Origin: Rhizobiales bacterium Y(2018)
GTDB taxonomy: Bacteria > Pseudomonadota > Alphaproteobacteria > Rhizobiales > Aestuariivirgaceae
Reading direction: 5' to 3'
Length of the DNA stretch: 64,000 bases
NCBI GenBank assembly: GCA_005502925.1
Contig: SCPD01000001.1
Coordinates: 310,001-374,000, forward strand
The notes beneath the pieces were generated by a model, which saw only the letters and a list, made by a program, of their open reading frames with translations, ran no database searches and was not told where the DNA came from. Shown piece after piece: positions 44,996-54,145 of the stretch. Both the position numbers and the translations under genes were made by a program. Position 1 is the first letter of the stretch, and each line of letters begins with the position of its first letter.

Positions 44996-45997
44996 TTATT
45001 CAAACGCGAAGACGCGCTTCCAGTCGCGCTTCATGTCCGCCACCGTCCAGCCCTTGGCATTGGCTTCATCGAGCGCCTTGTCGAGCTTGCCGATATGCGA
45101 CTGGCGGTCATAGGCCCATTCGCGCTCCGCGTCGGTGTGATGGACTAGGCCCATGAAGCGCGCGCCAGCACCTGCCGCTGTCCATTCCAGCATCTGCTGA
45201 TCGCCGTCGGAGTTTCCGAAGGCGAAGACCGGACGCCTGCCGATGAAATGGTTGATACCGACCGGCTTGCCCGGACCATCATCGATGAACTCGACCTTGG
45301 CCTCCTTCATGAGAACCGGCGTGCCATCAGCGCCCATCTCGAATTTCACGACGCCGGACGAGCCCACCACCTGCTCAGGGGGAATGCCATAGATCCTCTC
45401 CGTCCAGGGCCGCATGAATTCGATGCCGCCGCCGGATACGATGAAGGTCTTGAAACCTTGGGCGCGCAAAAAGGAGGTGAGCTCCAGCATCGGCTGATAG
45501 ACGAGATCGGTGTAAGGACGCTTGAAGCGGGGATGCTGCGCGCCGGCGAGCCAGTCGGTCACCGTCTTGGTGAAGCTTTCCGTCGTCATGCCCGTGTGGC
45601 TCACCGCCATGATCTCGAGAAGCCCCTTCTCACCCGACGCGGCGAGGCCCTTGAGGTCGCCGGCCAGAAGGCTCTTGAAGGGCTCCTGCGTTTTCCATTC
45701 GGGATGCTCCGGTGCCAGTGCCTTCACCCGATCGACGGCGAAAGCGAACTGAAAATAGATCGGCTGCTCGGCCCACAAGGTGCCGTCATTGTCGAAAACG
45801 GCGATGCGCTCGGGCACCGGCACGAAATCCGCCCCCCCTTCGACCGTGACACGTTTCACGAAATCGAGGATCGCCTGTTTCACCGGACCGTCGTTCCAGG
45901 ACGGCAAGGGATCGGCTTGCGCCGCGGCGCTCGTCGCTGCAAGCACGCTTGCGGCGGCTGTCATCACAAAGCGGCGCCGAGTGAAGCCAGGCATCAT
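44996..45997 (-). CDS. Exported HAD family phosphatase
   Basis: 333 residues from ATG 45997 (ATG 45994 alternative), with GGAGG upstream. The N-terminus MPGFTRRRFVMTAAASVLA resembles a Tat signal and is followed by a signal-peptidase-like AAAQA. The HAD motif I is FDNDGTLW (68-75), with nucleophile Asp69 and Asp71; motif II is in FIVSGGG and motif IV in FAFGNSDGDQQML. It is phosphoserine phosphatase-like, predicted to act in the periplasm. It converges on the isomerase gene with 3 bases between. Confidence 0.88.
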   Translation of the reverse strand: MMPGFTRRRFVMTAAASVLAATSAAAQADPLPSWNDGPVKQAILDFVKRVTVEGGADFVPVPERIAVFDNDGTLWAEQPIYFQFAFAVDRVKALAPEHPEWKTQEPFKSLLAGDLKGLAASGEKGLLEIMAVSHTGMTTESFTKTVTDWLAGAQHPRFKRPYTDLVYQPMLELTSFLRAQGFKTFIVSGGGIEFMRPWTERIYGIPPEQVVGSSGVVKFEMGADGTPVLMKEAKVEFIDDGPGKPVGINHFIGRRPVFAFGNSDGDQQMLEWTAAGAGARFMGLVHHTDAEREWAYDRQSHIGKLDKALDEANAKGWTVADMKRDWKRVFAFE

Positions 45998-46015
45998 GGA
46001 CGGATCCTCCAGCGT

Positions 46016-46603
46016 TTACGACTTGTCTGCGTGACTATGCTTCTTGAGGCGGAAGGCGAAACCCACCAGCAGTCCGCCAAAGATAATCGCATAGGCTCCG
46101 ATGACCCAGATGAGCGCCAGAGCGCCCGCCCCCGGCATGATCAGGACCATGAGGCCGAAAAGCACCGAGAGCGCACCCGACAGTATGAGCCACCATTCAT
46201 TGTCGATCTCCTTGCGGATCTTGATGGCGCCGACGATCTCGAAGATGCCGTGGATGAGTGCCCAGGCGCCGATGAACATGATCAGCACCAGAGCCGTGAT
46301 ACCGGTCCAGAAGAAAGTGAGCAGACCCGCGGCGACGCCGAGAATCCCGATGAGGATCAGCCACCATCTCGATTCGACATTGCCGCCCTTGATGGCGGCG
46401 AGGATGGCGAACAGCCCGTCGAACAAGGCATAGAAGCCGTAGAGGATGACGAGCGAGAGCAAGGTGATGCCGGGCCAGGCGAAGGCCAGCAGGCCGAACA
46501 GAATGGCCGCTATCCCCCGCAGCAGCAATAACCACCAGTTCCTGGCCAGCGCGTGCAGGCCCATGACCGGAAATGCCAAAGTGGATTCGTCTTGCTTTGC
46601 CAT
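46016..46603 (-). CDS. HdeD family membrane protein
   Basis: 195 residues with six membrane helices in three helical pairs, the second half of each starting RWWLILIG or EWWLILSG, as in HdeD (DUF308) proteins. In E. coli HdeD contributes to acid resistance at high cell density; elsewhere the role is unclear. Located between the HAD phosphatase and the formylglycine-generating enzyme gene, all read leftward, with short gaps. Confidence 0.92.
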   Translation of the reverse strand: MAKQDESTLAFPVMGLHALARNWWLLLLRGIAAILFGLLAFAWPGITLLSLVILYGFYALFDGLFAILAAIKGGNVESRWWLILIGILGVAAGLLTFFWTGITALVLIMFIGAWALIHGIFEIVGAIKIRKEIDNEWWLILSGALSVLFGLMVLIMPGAGALALIWVIGAYAIIFGGLLVGFAFRLKKHSHADKS

Positions 46604-46656
46604 CAGCGCCTCTCCTCGATTGAACGGTCATTCACGGCAAACACATCAAATTCAGG

Positions 46657-47631
46657 CTACGCGCGCCGGATGCAGCGGAAGCCCAGATGACAGGTCGACG
46701 TATCAATGGGCTGCGGCATGCGCGCCGCCGGCCGGTAGCGGCGACAGTAATTCGGCGCGCAGAGATAGGAGCCGCCCTTCATGACCTTGCGCGGAATCCT
46801 CACCTGCGCCTGATCGGCGGCGATACTGTCCTCGCGCCCGCCACCGCGCGGATTGTCGAGCGTGCAGCACGGGCTGTCGATGCGGTCATGCGTCTGATAC
46901 CAGTCCGCCGTCCACTCCCAGACATTGCCGGCCATATCGTGGAGACCGTAGCCATTGGCGGGGAAGGAACCGACCGGCGCCGTCCATTCATACCCGTCCT
47001 CGATCTTGTTCTGCCAAGGGAACTCGCCCTGCCAGGTATTGGCCATGAAGCTCCCGTCCGGCGTGAAATCGTCACCCCAGCAGTAGTCGGCACCATCGAG
47101 ACCGCCGCGTGCGGCAAACTCCCATTCCGCCTCGGTCGGAATCTCCTTGCCGGCCCAGGCCGCATAGGCCTCGATATCCTCATAGGCGACATGCACCACC
47201 GGATGAGCGCCCAGGGCCTTGATGCTGCTGGCGGGCCCGCGCGGATGGCGCCAATCAGCGCCGCGCACATAGATCCACCAATTATAGTGATTGCCGAGAT
47301 CGACGCGCTGCGCCGGCTTCTTGAACATCACCGAGGATGGCGCCAGAAGCTCCGGCTTGGCGCCCGGATAATCGCGCGGATCGGCGGGTCTCTCCGCCGA
47401 GGTGACATAACCCGTCGCCGCCACGAAGCAGGCGAAGTCGTCATTGGTGACGGCGCAGGCATCGATCCAGAACCCGCCGACGCTCACTTTGTGGGCCGGC
47501 GCCTCTTCCGGGTAATGACGATCCGATCCCATGAGGAAGGTGCCGCCTGGAATCCACCTCATTCCGTCGCAGGGCGCAGGTGACATACCCTCAGGGTCGG
47601 CCGAGCCGACAGCCTCGTCAAGCACGCTCAA
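46657..47631 (-). CDS. Formylglycine-generating enzyme family protein (sulfatase modifying factor)
   Basis: 324 residues from TTG 47631, preceded by GGGAGGAGG at 7 bases and overlapping the DUF2950 stop. The FGE-sulfatase domain fills residues 22-322. Both copper-binding/catalytic cysteines of true FGEs are present: Cys291 and Cys296 in GGSYLCAPNYCRRYRPAAR, five residues apart as in known FGEs, and GNVWEWTADWY is intact. It would oxidise a cysteine to formylglycine in sulfatases. No sulfatase gene is in this window. Confidence 0.9.
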   Translation of the reverse strand: MSVLDEAVGSADPEGMSPAPCDGMRWIPGGTFLMGSDRHYPEEAPAHKVSVGGFWIDACAVTNDDFACFVAATGYVTSAERPADPRDYPGAKPELLAPSSVMFKKPAQRVDLGNHYNWWIYVRGADWRHPRGPASSIKALGAHPVVHVAYEDIEAYAAWAGKEIPTEAEWEFAARGGLDGADYCWGDDFTPDGSFMANTWQGEFPWQNKIEDGYEWTAPVGSFPANGYGLHDMAGNVWEWTADWYQTHDRIDSPCCTLDNPRGGGREDSIAADQAQVRIPRKVMKGGSYLCAPNYCRRYRPAARMPQPIDTSTCHLGFRCIRRA

Positions 47632-48557
47632 TCGTCGACCTCCTCCCAGCTCTTGTCCGGGTTGAAGCGTGTGATCTGCTCGGCGAGCTTCGGTGTATCG
47701 GGGCCCAGATCCTTCTCGTAGATCGTGCCGTGGTGGCTCACGAGGAAGGTCTTGATCCCGGTCTCGCCATATCTCACCGGCCAGGCGACGAGCGCGTAGC
47801 CGGCGATCATATTGCCGTTGATCACATAGTCATACTGGCCGCCGGCGATGTTCTTGCCCTGGCCTTTGACGACGCGATAGCGATAGCCGTAATAACCCTG
47901 ATCGGCCTGCGTTCCCTGAAGCTTCGCCTCGACGACGAACGCACCGGCGGGACTTTCCTCATCACCGGTGCTCGGCCAATAGAGGCCGTCATGCTCGCCT
48001 TCGCTGCTCATCAGCTTCTGGGCGAATTCCAGGACGTTGTCGCCGTCGCGGTCATCGCTCGCATAGTCCTGCTGAGCCTCGATATAGTTGCGGCAATTCC
48101 CGATCGCCTCCAGCTCGTTCTCGCCGATGCGGCGGGCGAGGACCTCCTCGAGGCCGCCGGCCGTGTCGAACTGCCAGCCCTTGTCGCTCTTCACCAGCGG
48201 GAAGGGAAACGGCCATAGCAGATTGCCGAGCACGATCACCCGCCGGTCCGGCGCCGGCTCCTCGACGCCGACGCGTTCCTTGGCGGCCGCCTGCAATTCC
48301 GACAGACGTGAATCGAAATCCTCGGTCTTGGCGATCTCATCGGCATTGAGGCCGATGAGATGAGCGAGGCCCGGCACATCCTTGGCGCTCATCTTCGTCT
48401 TGAACGCATCGACGGCCTCGGACACTTCCTTGAAGGTCAAGGGCTCCGCGCCGATGAAGCGTTCGATCGATTTGGTTGCGGCCCAGGCCACGGAGATGGA
48501 TGCCGTGCCGACCAGAAGGGCGGCGGTGAGAAACGAGAGGAGAGATTTGCGATACAT
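47628..48557 (-). CDS. DUF2950 family exported protein
   Basis: 309 residues from ATG 48557, with a strong CAGGAGG ribosome-binding site. A signal peptide (FLTAALLVGTASISVAWA) exports it. The rest matches DUF2950: WQFDTAGGLEEVLARRIGENELEAIG, CRNYIEAQQDYAS and GKNIAGGQYDYVINGNMIAGYAL. The family is of unknown role and is regularly found with DUF3300 proteins, as here. Last 4 bases overlap the FGE gene. Confidence 0.92.
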   Translation of the reverse strand: MYRKSLLSFLTAALLVGTASISVAWAATKSIERFIGAEPLTFKEVSEAVDAFKTKMSAKDVPGLAHLIGLNADEIAKTEDFDSRLSELQAAAKERVGVEEPAPDRRVIVLGNLLWPFPFPLVKSDKGWQFDTAGGLEEVLARRIGENELEAIGNCRNYIEAQQDYASDDRDGDNVLEFAQKLMSSEGEHDGLYWPSTGDEESPAGAFVVEAKLQGTQADQGYYGYRYRVVKGQGKNIAGGQYDYVINGNMIAGYALVAWPVRYGETGIKTFLVSHHGTIYEKDLGPDTPKLAEQITRFNPDKSWEEVDD

Positions 48558-48598
48558 TAGTATCCTCCTGAAGAAACAGGACATGTCTTGCCGGCACA

Positions 48599-49912
48599 TC
48601 AGCGCCGCCGCATTCGGTGGCCACCGCCAAATCCCCCTCTTCCGCCGCCGCCGCCTCGGCTGATGCCGCCGCGCTGCGAGAAGGAACGCACTTCACGGCC
48701 GCGGCCATAATCTCCGAGGCCTGACATCTGCCGTGGCCGTTTGTCGATCTTGGCGGCAGGACGCTTTACCGGGCGATTGGCGCCGGCGCCCTTGTTGCGG
48801 GCCGGGCGATTGATCTTTGAGGTCTGGCCCCCGAGATTGCCGGCGCCTTTGCCGGGCAGATTCTTGGCGGTCTTGCCGGAGAGATTTCCGCCTTTGCCCG
48901 CCAGGTTCCCGGCGCCCTTCTGCTTCAGGCCCTGCTGGACGTCGCGCCGGACATCGCGGCCGGTGATCTTGCCACCACCCGGCAGGTTGGAGAGCTTCGA
49001 GCGATCGAGATTGGGCTTGCGGTCGAGACGATCGAGCTTGTTCTGCTTCAGATTATTGGAGATCGAGTCGCGGTCGAAGTTGAACTTCTTGTTGTCCCAG
49101 TTGATGTTGTTGATGTTGTTCTTGTCCCACTTGAAGTTGTTGATATCGATGTCGTTGATATCGATATCGACGTCGCCGCCCCAGGAATGCCAATTGTCCC
49201 AATCGACGACCGCGCCGAAGACGGCGCCGGTGACGAAACCCGCCCAATAGGGTGCGTAAGGATAATAATAGGACGGGTACGGATCGCCGTAATAGATCGG
49301 TGCGGCCTCGACATAGGTGGGGCTCGTCAGGATCACCGGATCATATTGCGGCACATAGGTGACTTCCTTCTTCGCCGGCTTGATGACGATATTGTCCTTC
49401 TGCTTCTCGACGATGACCTTGTCGTCGCTCTTGATCACGCCATTGGCCACCGCTTTGTCGCGCAATTGCTGGATCGCGATCAGAACGTCCTTCTGCTGGT
49501 TGACGACCGCATCGCCCATCGCCTGGGTCCAGTCGAGGTCGTCATTCATCATCTTGATGATCTGCGGATAGTTGAGGAGCGAGACGACGCTGCCATCCCA
49601 TGAGGAATCGGGCTTGAGATCGGGCTTCGCCTTGGCGTCGCCCAGATAACGCTGCGCCTGGACGATCTGCAGCGGATAAAGGGATCCGGCCATGACCAAC
49701 GCGACGAGATCGTCCGGATAAAGCGCTACACGCGCCACCAGCGTTTCGAGCTCGTCCCCGGAGAGAAGCTTGGCCGGCTGGGCCGCCTCCTGCGATGCGG
49801 AAGCCTGGTCGCCGGTCGTCTGCGCCAGACCACGATCCCAGGGCTGAAGCGTGATGAAGGCCGAGACGGCGACGGCCGCGCCGAGAAATTTGATCCAACC
49901 GCGCAAGGGCAT
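48599..49912 (-). CDS. DUF3300 family exported protein with Asn/Asp-rich and Gly/Arg-rich regions
   Basis: 437 residues from ATG 49912, with AGGAGG eight bases upstream. A signal segment (1-31) is followed by the DUF3300 domain (about 50-215: LSGDELETLVARVALYPDDLVALV, QQKDVLIAIQQLRDKA, VTYVPQYDPVIL). Residues 235-315 form a repetitive stretch of Asp, Asn, Ile, Trp and Lys (for example DINDIDINNFKWDKNNI), then a basic Gly/Lys/Asn tail ending GGRGGFGGGHRMRRR. First gene of the DUF3300-DUF2950-FGE operon. Function unknown; probably periplasmic or surface-associated. Confidence 0.92.
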   Translation of the reverse strand: MPLRGWIKFLGAAVAVSAFITLQPWDRGLAQTTGDQASASQEAAQPAKLLSGDELETLVARVALYPDDLVALVMAGSLYPLQIVQAQRYLGDAKAKPDLKPDSSWDGSVVSLLNYPQIIKMMNDDLDWTQAMGDAVVNQQKDVLIAIQQLRDKAVANGVIKSDDKVIVEKQKDNIVIKPAKKEVTYVPQYDPVILTSPTYVEAAPIYYGDPYPSYYYPYAPYWAGFVTGAVFGAVVDWDNWHSWGGDVDIDINDIDINNFKWDKNNINNINWDNKKFNFDRDSISNNLKQNKLDRLDRKPNLDRSKLSNLPGGGKITGRDVRRDVQQGLKQKGAGNLAGKGGNLSGKTAKNLPGKGAGNLGGQTSKINRPARNKGAGANRPVKRPAAKIDKRPRQMSGLGDYGRGREVRSFSQRGGISRGGGGGRGGFGGGHRMRRR

Positions 49913-50101
49913 GTTCGGAGCCTCCTGAAAAGACGCCATTTCTCTTGGCGACGGCACGAACGCCGCGCGGGGTGAATTTTGTCCTGAAACAGAGAGGGGC
50001 GGATAGTTGGACCAAGGCCCTACATCATCTCGCACCGAAGCCTAAGCGTGACTCAGCCCCTGGCAAAAATCCTGGTTGCAAAGCGCACAAATTGGCCGAA
50101 C

Positions 50102-50119
50102 ATGACAGTTTGATGACAT
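50102..50119. promoter_or_regulatory. PHO box upstream of the Na/Pi cotransporter gene
   Basis: ATGACAG (50,102-50,108), TTTG, ATGACAT (50,113-50,119): on the complementary strand ATGTCAT-N4-CTGTCAT, an 11-base-spaced direct repeat that differs by one base from the PhoB consensus CTGTCAT-N4-CTGTCAT. It ends 40 bases before the start codon. A TATAAT lies at 50,145-50,150. Confidence 0.7.
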
Positions 50120-50159
50120 AATATTTCCATAAAAATCATGTGGTTATAATCGACTCGTC

Positions 50160-51839
50160 ATGAACCTTGCCGCACAAATGGCCCCGTTCGCCACGCTCAT
50201 CAACCTTGCCGGGCTGATTGCCCTGCTGCTGTGGGGCGTCCACATGGTGCAGTCGGGCCTGCAAAAGGCTTTCGGGCCCAGCCTGAAGACCGTTCTCGGC
50301 TCGGCCTTGAAGAACCGTCTGCAGGCCTTTGCGGCGGGCGTCGGCATCACGACCTTGCTCCAAAGCAGCACCGCCGTCGGCCTGATGGCGGCGAGCTTTG
50401 TCGCCTATGGGATAGTGCCCTTGTCATCGGCGCTGGCGGTCATGCTGGGCGCGAATGTCGGCACCACTCTTATCGTCCAGGTGCTGTCCTTCGACATCGC
50501 CCAGGCGGCTCCCGCCCTGATCCTGATCGGCCTCATCCTGTTCCGCTCCTTTCCGACCACACGCGGCCACGACCTCGGGCGGGTTGCCATCGGCCTCGGC
50601 CTGATGCTCATCGCCCTGCATGGTCTGATCGTCGAGCTCGAGAAGATCGACAGCACGCAGACGTTCCAGGCTATCGCGAAGCTGATAAGCGACCAGCCGG
50701 CACTTGCTCTGATCATCGCCACGATATTGACCTGGCTCGCCCATTCCAGTGTCGCGGTGATGCTGCTGGTGATGTCGCTCGCGAGCCAGGGCATATTGCA
50801 GTTCGAGACCGCGCTCGCTTTTGTCCTCGGCGCCAATCTGGGCACCGCCCTCAATCCCTGGCTCGAATCCCGGCATGGTGACAATCCATCGGCGCTCCGT
50901 CTGCCGGTCGGCAATCTGATCAATCGGGCGGCCGCGGTGGCGATCGCCTTTCCCCTGACAGCATGGCTGGCGCCCATGATCCTGATGATCGATGACGACA
51001 AGGGACGCGCGGTCGCCAACTTCCATACGGCGTTCAACCTCGTCAACGCGATCGTCGTGCTGCCGTTTCTGACGCCCTTCGAGAGCCTGCTGCGCCGCCT
51101 GATGCCCGATCGGCCCGACAAGGACGCCCCCGGCACACCGCGCTATCTGGACAAGGCGGCCTGCGCCATGCCGCTGATGGCCCTCGTCAATGCCTCACGC
51201 GAGGCACTCCGCATGGTGGATGTGCTTCATGCGATGATCGCCGGAACGCGCGCCGTTCTCGAGGAAGGGGCCAAGTCGAAGGAGAAGGTCGCCGAGGTGA
51301 AGGAGCTCGATGACGCGCTCGACAAGCTGAACGCGGCCATCAAGACCTATCTGACCGAGATAGATCATCAGCAGCTGAGCGAAGCCGATCGCAAGCGTCT
51401 GAGCGAGGTATTCACCTTCATCACCAATATCGAGCATGCCGGGGACGTCATCGACCACAGCATCCTCAAGCAGGCCACCAAACGGATCAAGCGCGGCGTC
51501 ACCTTCTCAGCCGAAGGTTTTGCGGAGATCCGCGGCATGATGGAGCGACTGTCCTGGAATCTCCAGGCCGCAAGCACGGTCTTCATGACCGAGGACGCCG
51601 AAACGGCGCGCAAGCTCGCCGACGAGAAGGCGCGCTTCCGAAGCCTGGAGAGCTCGGCGACGGATGCGCATTTCGCGCGGCTGCGGGCGGGCAAGAAGGA
51701 GACCCAGGCGACGACGAGCATGCATCTCGACCTCGTCAGGGATCTGAAGCTCATCAACGCCCATCTCGTGGCCGCTGCGGCCTATCCGGTCCTGGAAGAT
51801 AAAGGCAAGCTTCTTTCAAGCCGCGTGGCCGACGCGTAG
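50160..51839 (+). CDS. Na/Pi cotransporter (NptA/YjbB type) with PhoU-like C-terminus
   Basis: 559 residues. The N-terminal two-thirds has about nine membrane segments and the paired Na/Pi-cotransporter signatures QSSTA (68-72) and HSSVAV (near 196), each with a glycine-rich neighbour (GANVGTT, GANLGTA). The C-terminal about 200 residues are helical and PhoU-like (FTFITNIEHAGDVIDH). It moves inorganic phosphate with sodium, importing or exporting. The PHO box upstream predicts control by PhoB/PhoR under phosphate limitation. Its stop is one base from the converging LuxR gene. Confidence 0.92.
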   Translation: MNLAAQMAPFATLINLAGLIALLLWGVHMVQSGLQKAFGPSLKTVLGSALKNRLQAFAAGVGITTLLQSSTAVGLMAASFVAYGIVPLSSALAVMLGANVGTTLIVQVLSFDIAQAAPALILIGLILFRSFPTTRGHDLGRVAIGLGLMLIALHGLIVELEKIDSTQTFQAIAKLISDQPALALIIATILTWLAHSSVAVMLLVMSLASQGILQFETALAFVLGANLGTALNPWLESRHGDNPSALRLPVGNLINRAAAVAIAFPLTAWLAPMILMIDDDKGRAVANFHTAFNLVNAIVVLPFLTPFESLLRRLMPDRPDKDAPGTPRYLDKAACAMPLMALVNASREALRMVDVLHAMIAGTRAVLEEGAKSKEKVAEVKELDDALDKLNAAIKTYLTEIDHQQLSEADRKRLSEVFTFITNIEHAGDVIDHSILKQATKRIKRGVTFSAEGFAEIRGMMERLSWNLQAASTVFMTEDAETARKLADEKARFRSLESSATDAHFARLRAGKKETQATTSMHLDLVRDLKLINAHLVAAAAYPVLEDKGKLLSSRVADA

Positions 51840-51840
51840 A

Positions 51841-52965
51841 TCATCCGGAACGGATCAAAAGCGAAGACAGCAGGATGACGAGATCCGACTGCCGATGCGT
51901 CCCCGTCTTTACGAAGACCGCATCGAGATGCGACTTGACCGTTTCGCGCGACAATTTCAGATCGCGCGCCGTTTCCTGAAGCGTCTTGCCGCTCAACAGC
52001 GAACGCGCCACGCGCGACTGGGCCGGCGTGAGATCGAAGATATTGTTGAGAATGTCCGCATTGGGGTGCCGGACGGGATTGGGCAAATTGGCGACGACCA
52101 CCGCCTCTGCCCGGCCGAATATGTCATGGGCATTCTTGCGGATGGGAAGAATGTGGATGACCGCGGGCGGCAGATCGTCTTCCGGTCTGTATGCGATGAA
52201 AGAACGGGAGGTCCCCGGGCCGTCGCGGTCGATCGATCTTATGGCGTTCCTGAACAGGCGGTCGGCCTTGCGATCCCTGAACTGGACCGTGTTGAAGGCG
52301 CCGTGAGATATATACTGCCGCAATTCGTCGACGAGATTGTTCTCCGCGAGCTGGCGGCACGCGCCATCGACGGCGAAGGCAGGCAGGCCGATTTCAGCGA
52401 GACTCGCAATGGCCGCCCGCATTCTTTCAAAACTCACACGCGCCGAGATGGCGGCGGAACGCGCCAGATGCGGCCGCAATTCGTCAAGCGCTGATACGCC
52501 GTCCGGCGTCACCGGCCCTCTGTCGAAACGCTTCTCGCAAGAGAAGACGAGCATGTCGCCATTGACCAACGGCACAAAGGTGCCCGTCCCCCAGCCGAAG
52601 CCCGTGGGCCTGAGGCCCAGGCGGTACATGGGGTGGCTCTCGATCTCCTCGAGAGACAGGACGTCGGTATCGGTAATGAAGCCCGGATGGTTCTTCGCCA
52701 GCATCCGGCTGGCGCGTGGATTCTGGCTCAGTTCCATGACGCCGGCCTTGACGCAATCCTCATAGGTTCGAAGCAGGCAATCGGAAGCGATAAAATGGGT
52801 TTTCGCACGCGCGGCGAGAAACATCGTGCTGCCGGCACAGTCCGCCGTCGCGCTGATGAGGTCGAGCACGCGCAGCCACTTCTCCGGAATGAAGGCCGCC
52901 TCGTAGATCTCGTCGACTATGCTGGCGAACCGGCTTTCCAACCCCGCCCCCATCCTGTGCCGCAT
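51841..52965 (-). CDS. LuxR family transcriptional regulator
   Basis: 374 residues from ATG 52965 (ATG 52953 also possible; a longer reading to 53,052 would overlap the neighbouring gene). A C-terminal LuxR-type helix-turn-helix (about 306-362) reads FDLTPAQSRVARSLLSG, TLQETARDLKLSRETVKSHL. The N-terminal 290 residues are an unassigned sensor region without membrane helices and with several cysteines. Ligand and targets are unknown. It lies 52 bases after the cNMP-binding gene on the same strand, which may be co-transcribed. Confidence 0.88.
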   Translation of the reverse strand: MRHRMGAGLESRFASIVDEIYEAAFIPEKWLRVLDLISATADCAGSTMFLAARAKTHFIASDCLLRTYEDCVKAGVMELSQNPRASRMLAKNHPGFITDTDVLSLEEIESHPMYRLGLRPTGFGWGTGTFVPLVNGDMLVFSCEKRFDRGPVTPDGVSALDELRPHLARSAAISARVSFERMRAAIASLAEIGLPAFAVDGACRQLAENNLVDELRQYISHGAFNTVQFRDRKADRLFRNAIRSIDRDGPGTSRSFIAYRPEDDLPPAVIHILPIRKNAHDIFGRAEAVVVANLPNPVRHPNADILNNIFDLTPAQSRVARSLLSGKTLQETARDLKLSRETVKSHLDAVFVKTGTHRQSDLVILLSSLLIRSG

Positions 52966-53017
52966 CAAGCCAACAACAAACCGGCGCCTCAGGCAAGCAG
53001 TATGGATGGTCGGCGCG

Positions 53018-53515
53018 TCACAGCATCGGATAATAAGTAAAGGCCGCCGCATTGGAGCCTGCCGGGCCCAACAGCTCTTCCAGCTTGTCCAGCGCCTTGG
53101 CGATCATCCCCGGTTGATTTTCGGCTTCCAGGTCCCGTTTGATTCCGACCAGAATCTCGTTGGTGGTGTCGAGGCGGCGCGCCAGGATCGCCGAAACATA
53201 AAGCAACGCCGCCACGTTCTCGGTCAGCAGCGTTGAGGCCTTGGCGACGTGGAACTCACACCGTTCCACCGCACGCACATCGGCGGTGTGCGGCTTGTCC
53301 AGAATGATGGCGAGCTCGCCGAACACGACACCCGGCTCAGAGACGGTGGCGATGCGCTGGCCGTCCCTGACGATCTCGACCACGCCATGCCGGAGGATAT
53401 AGAGCTGGCCGGTAGTCGACCCGGCGGCCAGGACAGTCTGTCCGGCCTCCACAATCGATACCGGCAGAGCGGCGAGGCTTTTCTTGAACTCGGCAAGGTC
53501 CGGAATGAGCGCCAT
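53018..53515 (-). CDS. Cyclic nucleotide-binding domain protein
   Basis: 165 residues. A Crp-type cNMP-binding beta-roll (about 10-115) has GQLYILRHGVVEIVRDG, VFGELAIILDKPHTADVRAVERCE, where GELA plus the Arg-containing turn form the phosphate-binding cassette. No DNA-binding helix-turn-helix follows; the C-terminus is a helix of about 45 residues. So it is a stand-alone sensor domain, perhaps working with the LuxR protein encoded next. Confidence 0.88.
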   Translation of the reverse strand: MALIPDLAEFKKSLAALPVSIVEAGQTVLAAGSTTGQLYILRHGVVEIVRDGQRIATVSEPGVVFGELAIILDKPHTADVRAVERCEFHVAKASTLLTENVAALLYVSAILARRLDTTNEILVGIKRDLEAENQPGMIAKALDKLEELLGPAGSNAAAFTYYPML

Positions 53516-53607
53516 CGGGTGAATTCTTTCCTCGTTGTGAAGGCTGGCGATCCAACACCAAATCTTACCTCATGGCAATCGCGTGCAGATTACAGTCCTA
53601 ATCCGGA

Positions 53608-53949
53608 TCAGAAGAACGTGCGCACCTCGACCGGCGCCCGGCAGGCGACAGTGGCCTTGCGCCCCCACGCCACGGCCTCATCCAGGTCAGCCACGTCCAG
53701 CACCCAGAAACCGCCTATATGCTCCTTGGTCTCGAGATACGGGCCATCGGTGACGATCACCTTGCCATCGGGTTTCGCCCGGATCGACCGCGCGCGGCGT
53801 GCCGGCTGCAGGCCGCCGACGAAAACCGTGACACCAGCGGCCTTCATCTCATCGTTGAGCACGTCGATATCGCGGTGCATCGCTTCATCCTCGGCGATGA
53901 ACGGGTCGTAGTCGTCAGGGTGGTGAATGGCGACCAGATATTGCGGCAT
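53608..53949 (-). CDS. YCII/DGPF domain protein
   Basis: 113 residues from ATG 53949, with GGAGAAG just before it. YCII-related domain of the DGPF type: MPQYLVAIHHPDDYDP at the start, FVGGLQPARRARSIRAKPD, the signature VTDGPYLETKEHIGGFWVLD, and the ending EVRTFF. Members are often linked to ECF sigma factors (ECF41-like), but none is next door. Monocistronic as far as seen. Confidence 0.92.
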   Translation of the reverse strand: MPQYLVAIHHPDDYDPFIAEDEAMHRDIDVLNDEMKAAGVTVFVGGLQPARRARSIRAKPDGKVIVTDGPYLETKEHIGGFWVLDVADLDEAVAWGRKATVACRAPVEVRTFF

Positions 53950-54145
53950 GACTTCTCCTGCAGCTGTGTTTGGGCGGGCCCGTCGCCCTGCCTTCGCCGA
54001 CTTGACGAACGGCTGGGCTGGAAATCGACAAATCGGCCGAGAAATATTCCGTCCCGCGAAGATACCCTCCAAAGGGGCGAAAGGGCATCTTGCAGGTAGG
54101 GGCGCGGCGCTGGAATGACGCCTGAAGAAGGTCTAGCGTGAAGAA

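Noticed and set aside
45248-46531. 427-codon open frame on the plus strand
   Set aside because: Antisense to the HAD phosphatase and HdeD genes, both well supported; no domain features.
50145-50150. TATAAT as the -10 of the PhoB-controlled promoter
   Set aside because: It lies 25 bases after the PHO box instead of about 11, and would put the transcript start almost on the start codon. Left unassigned.
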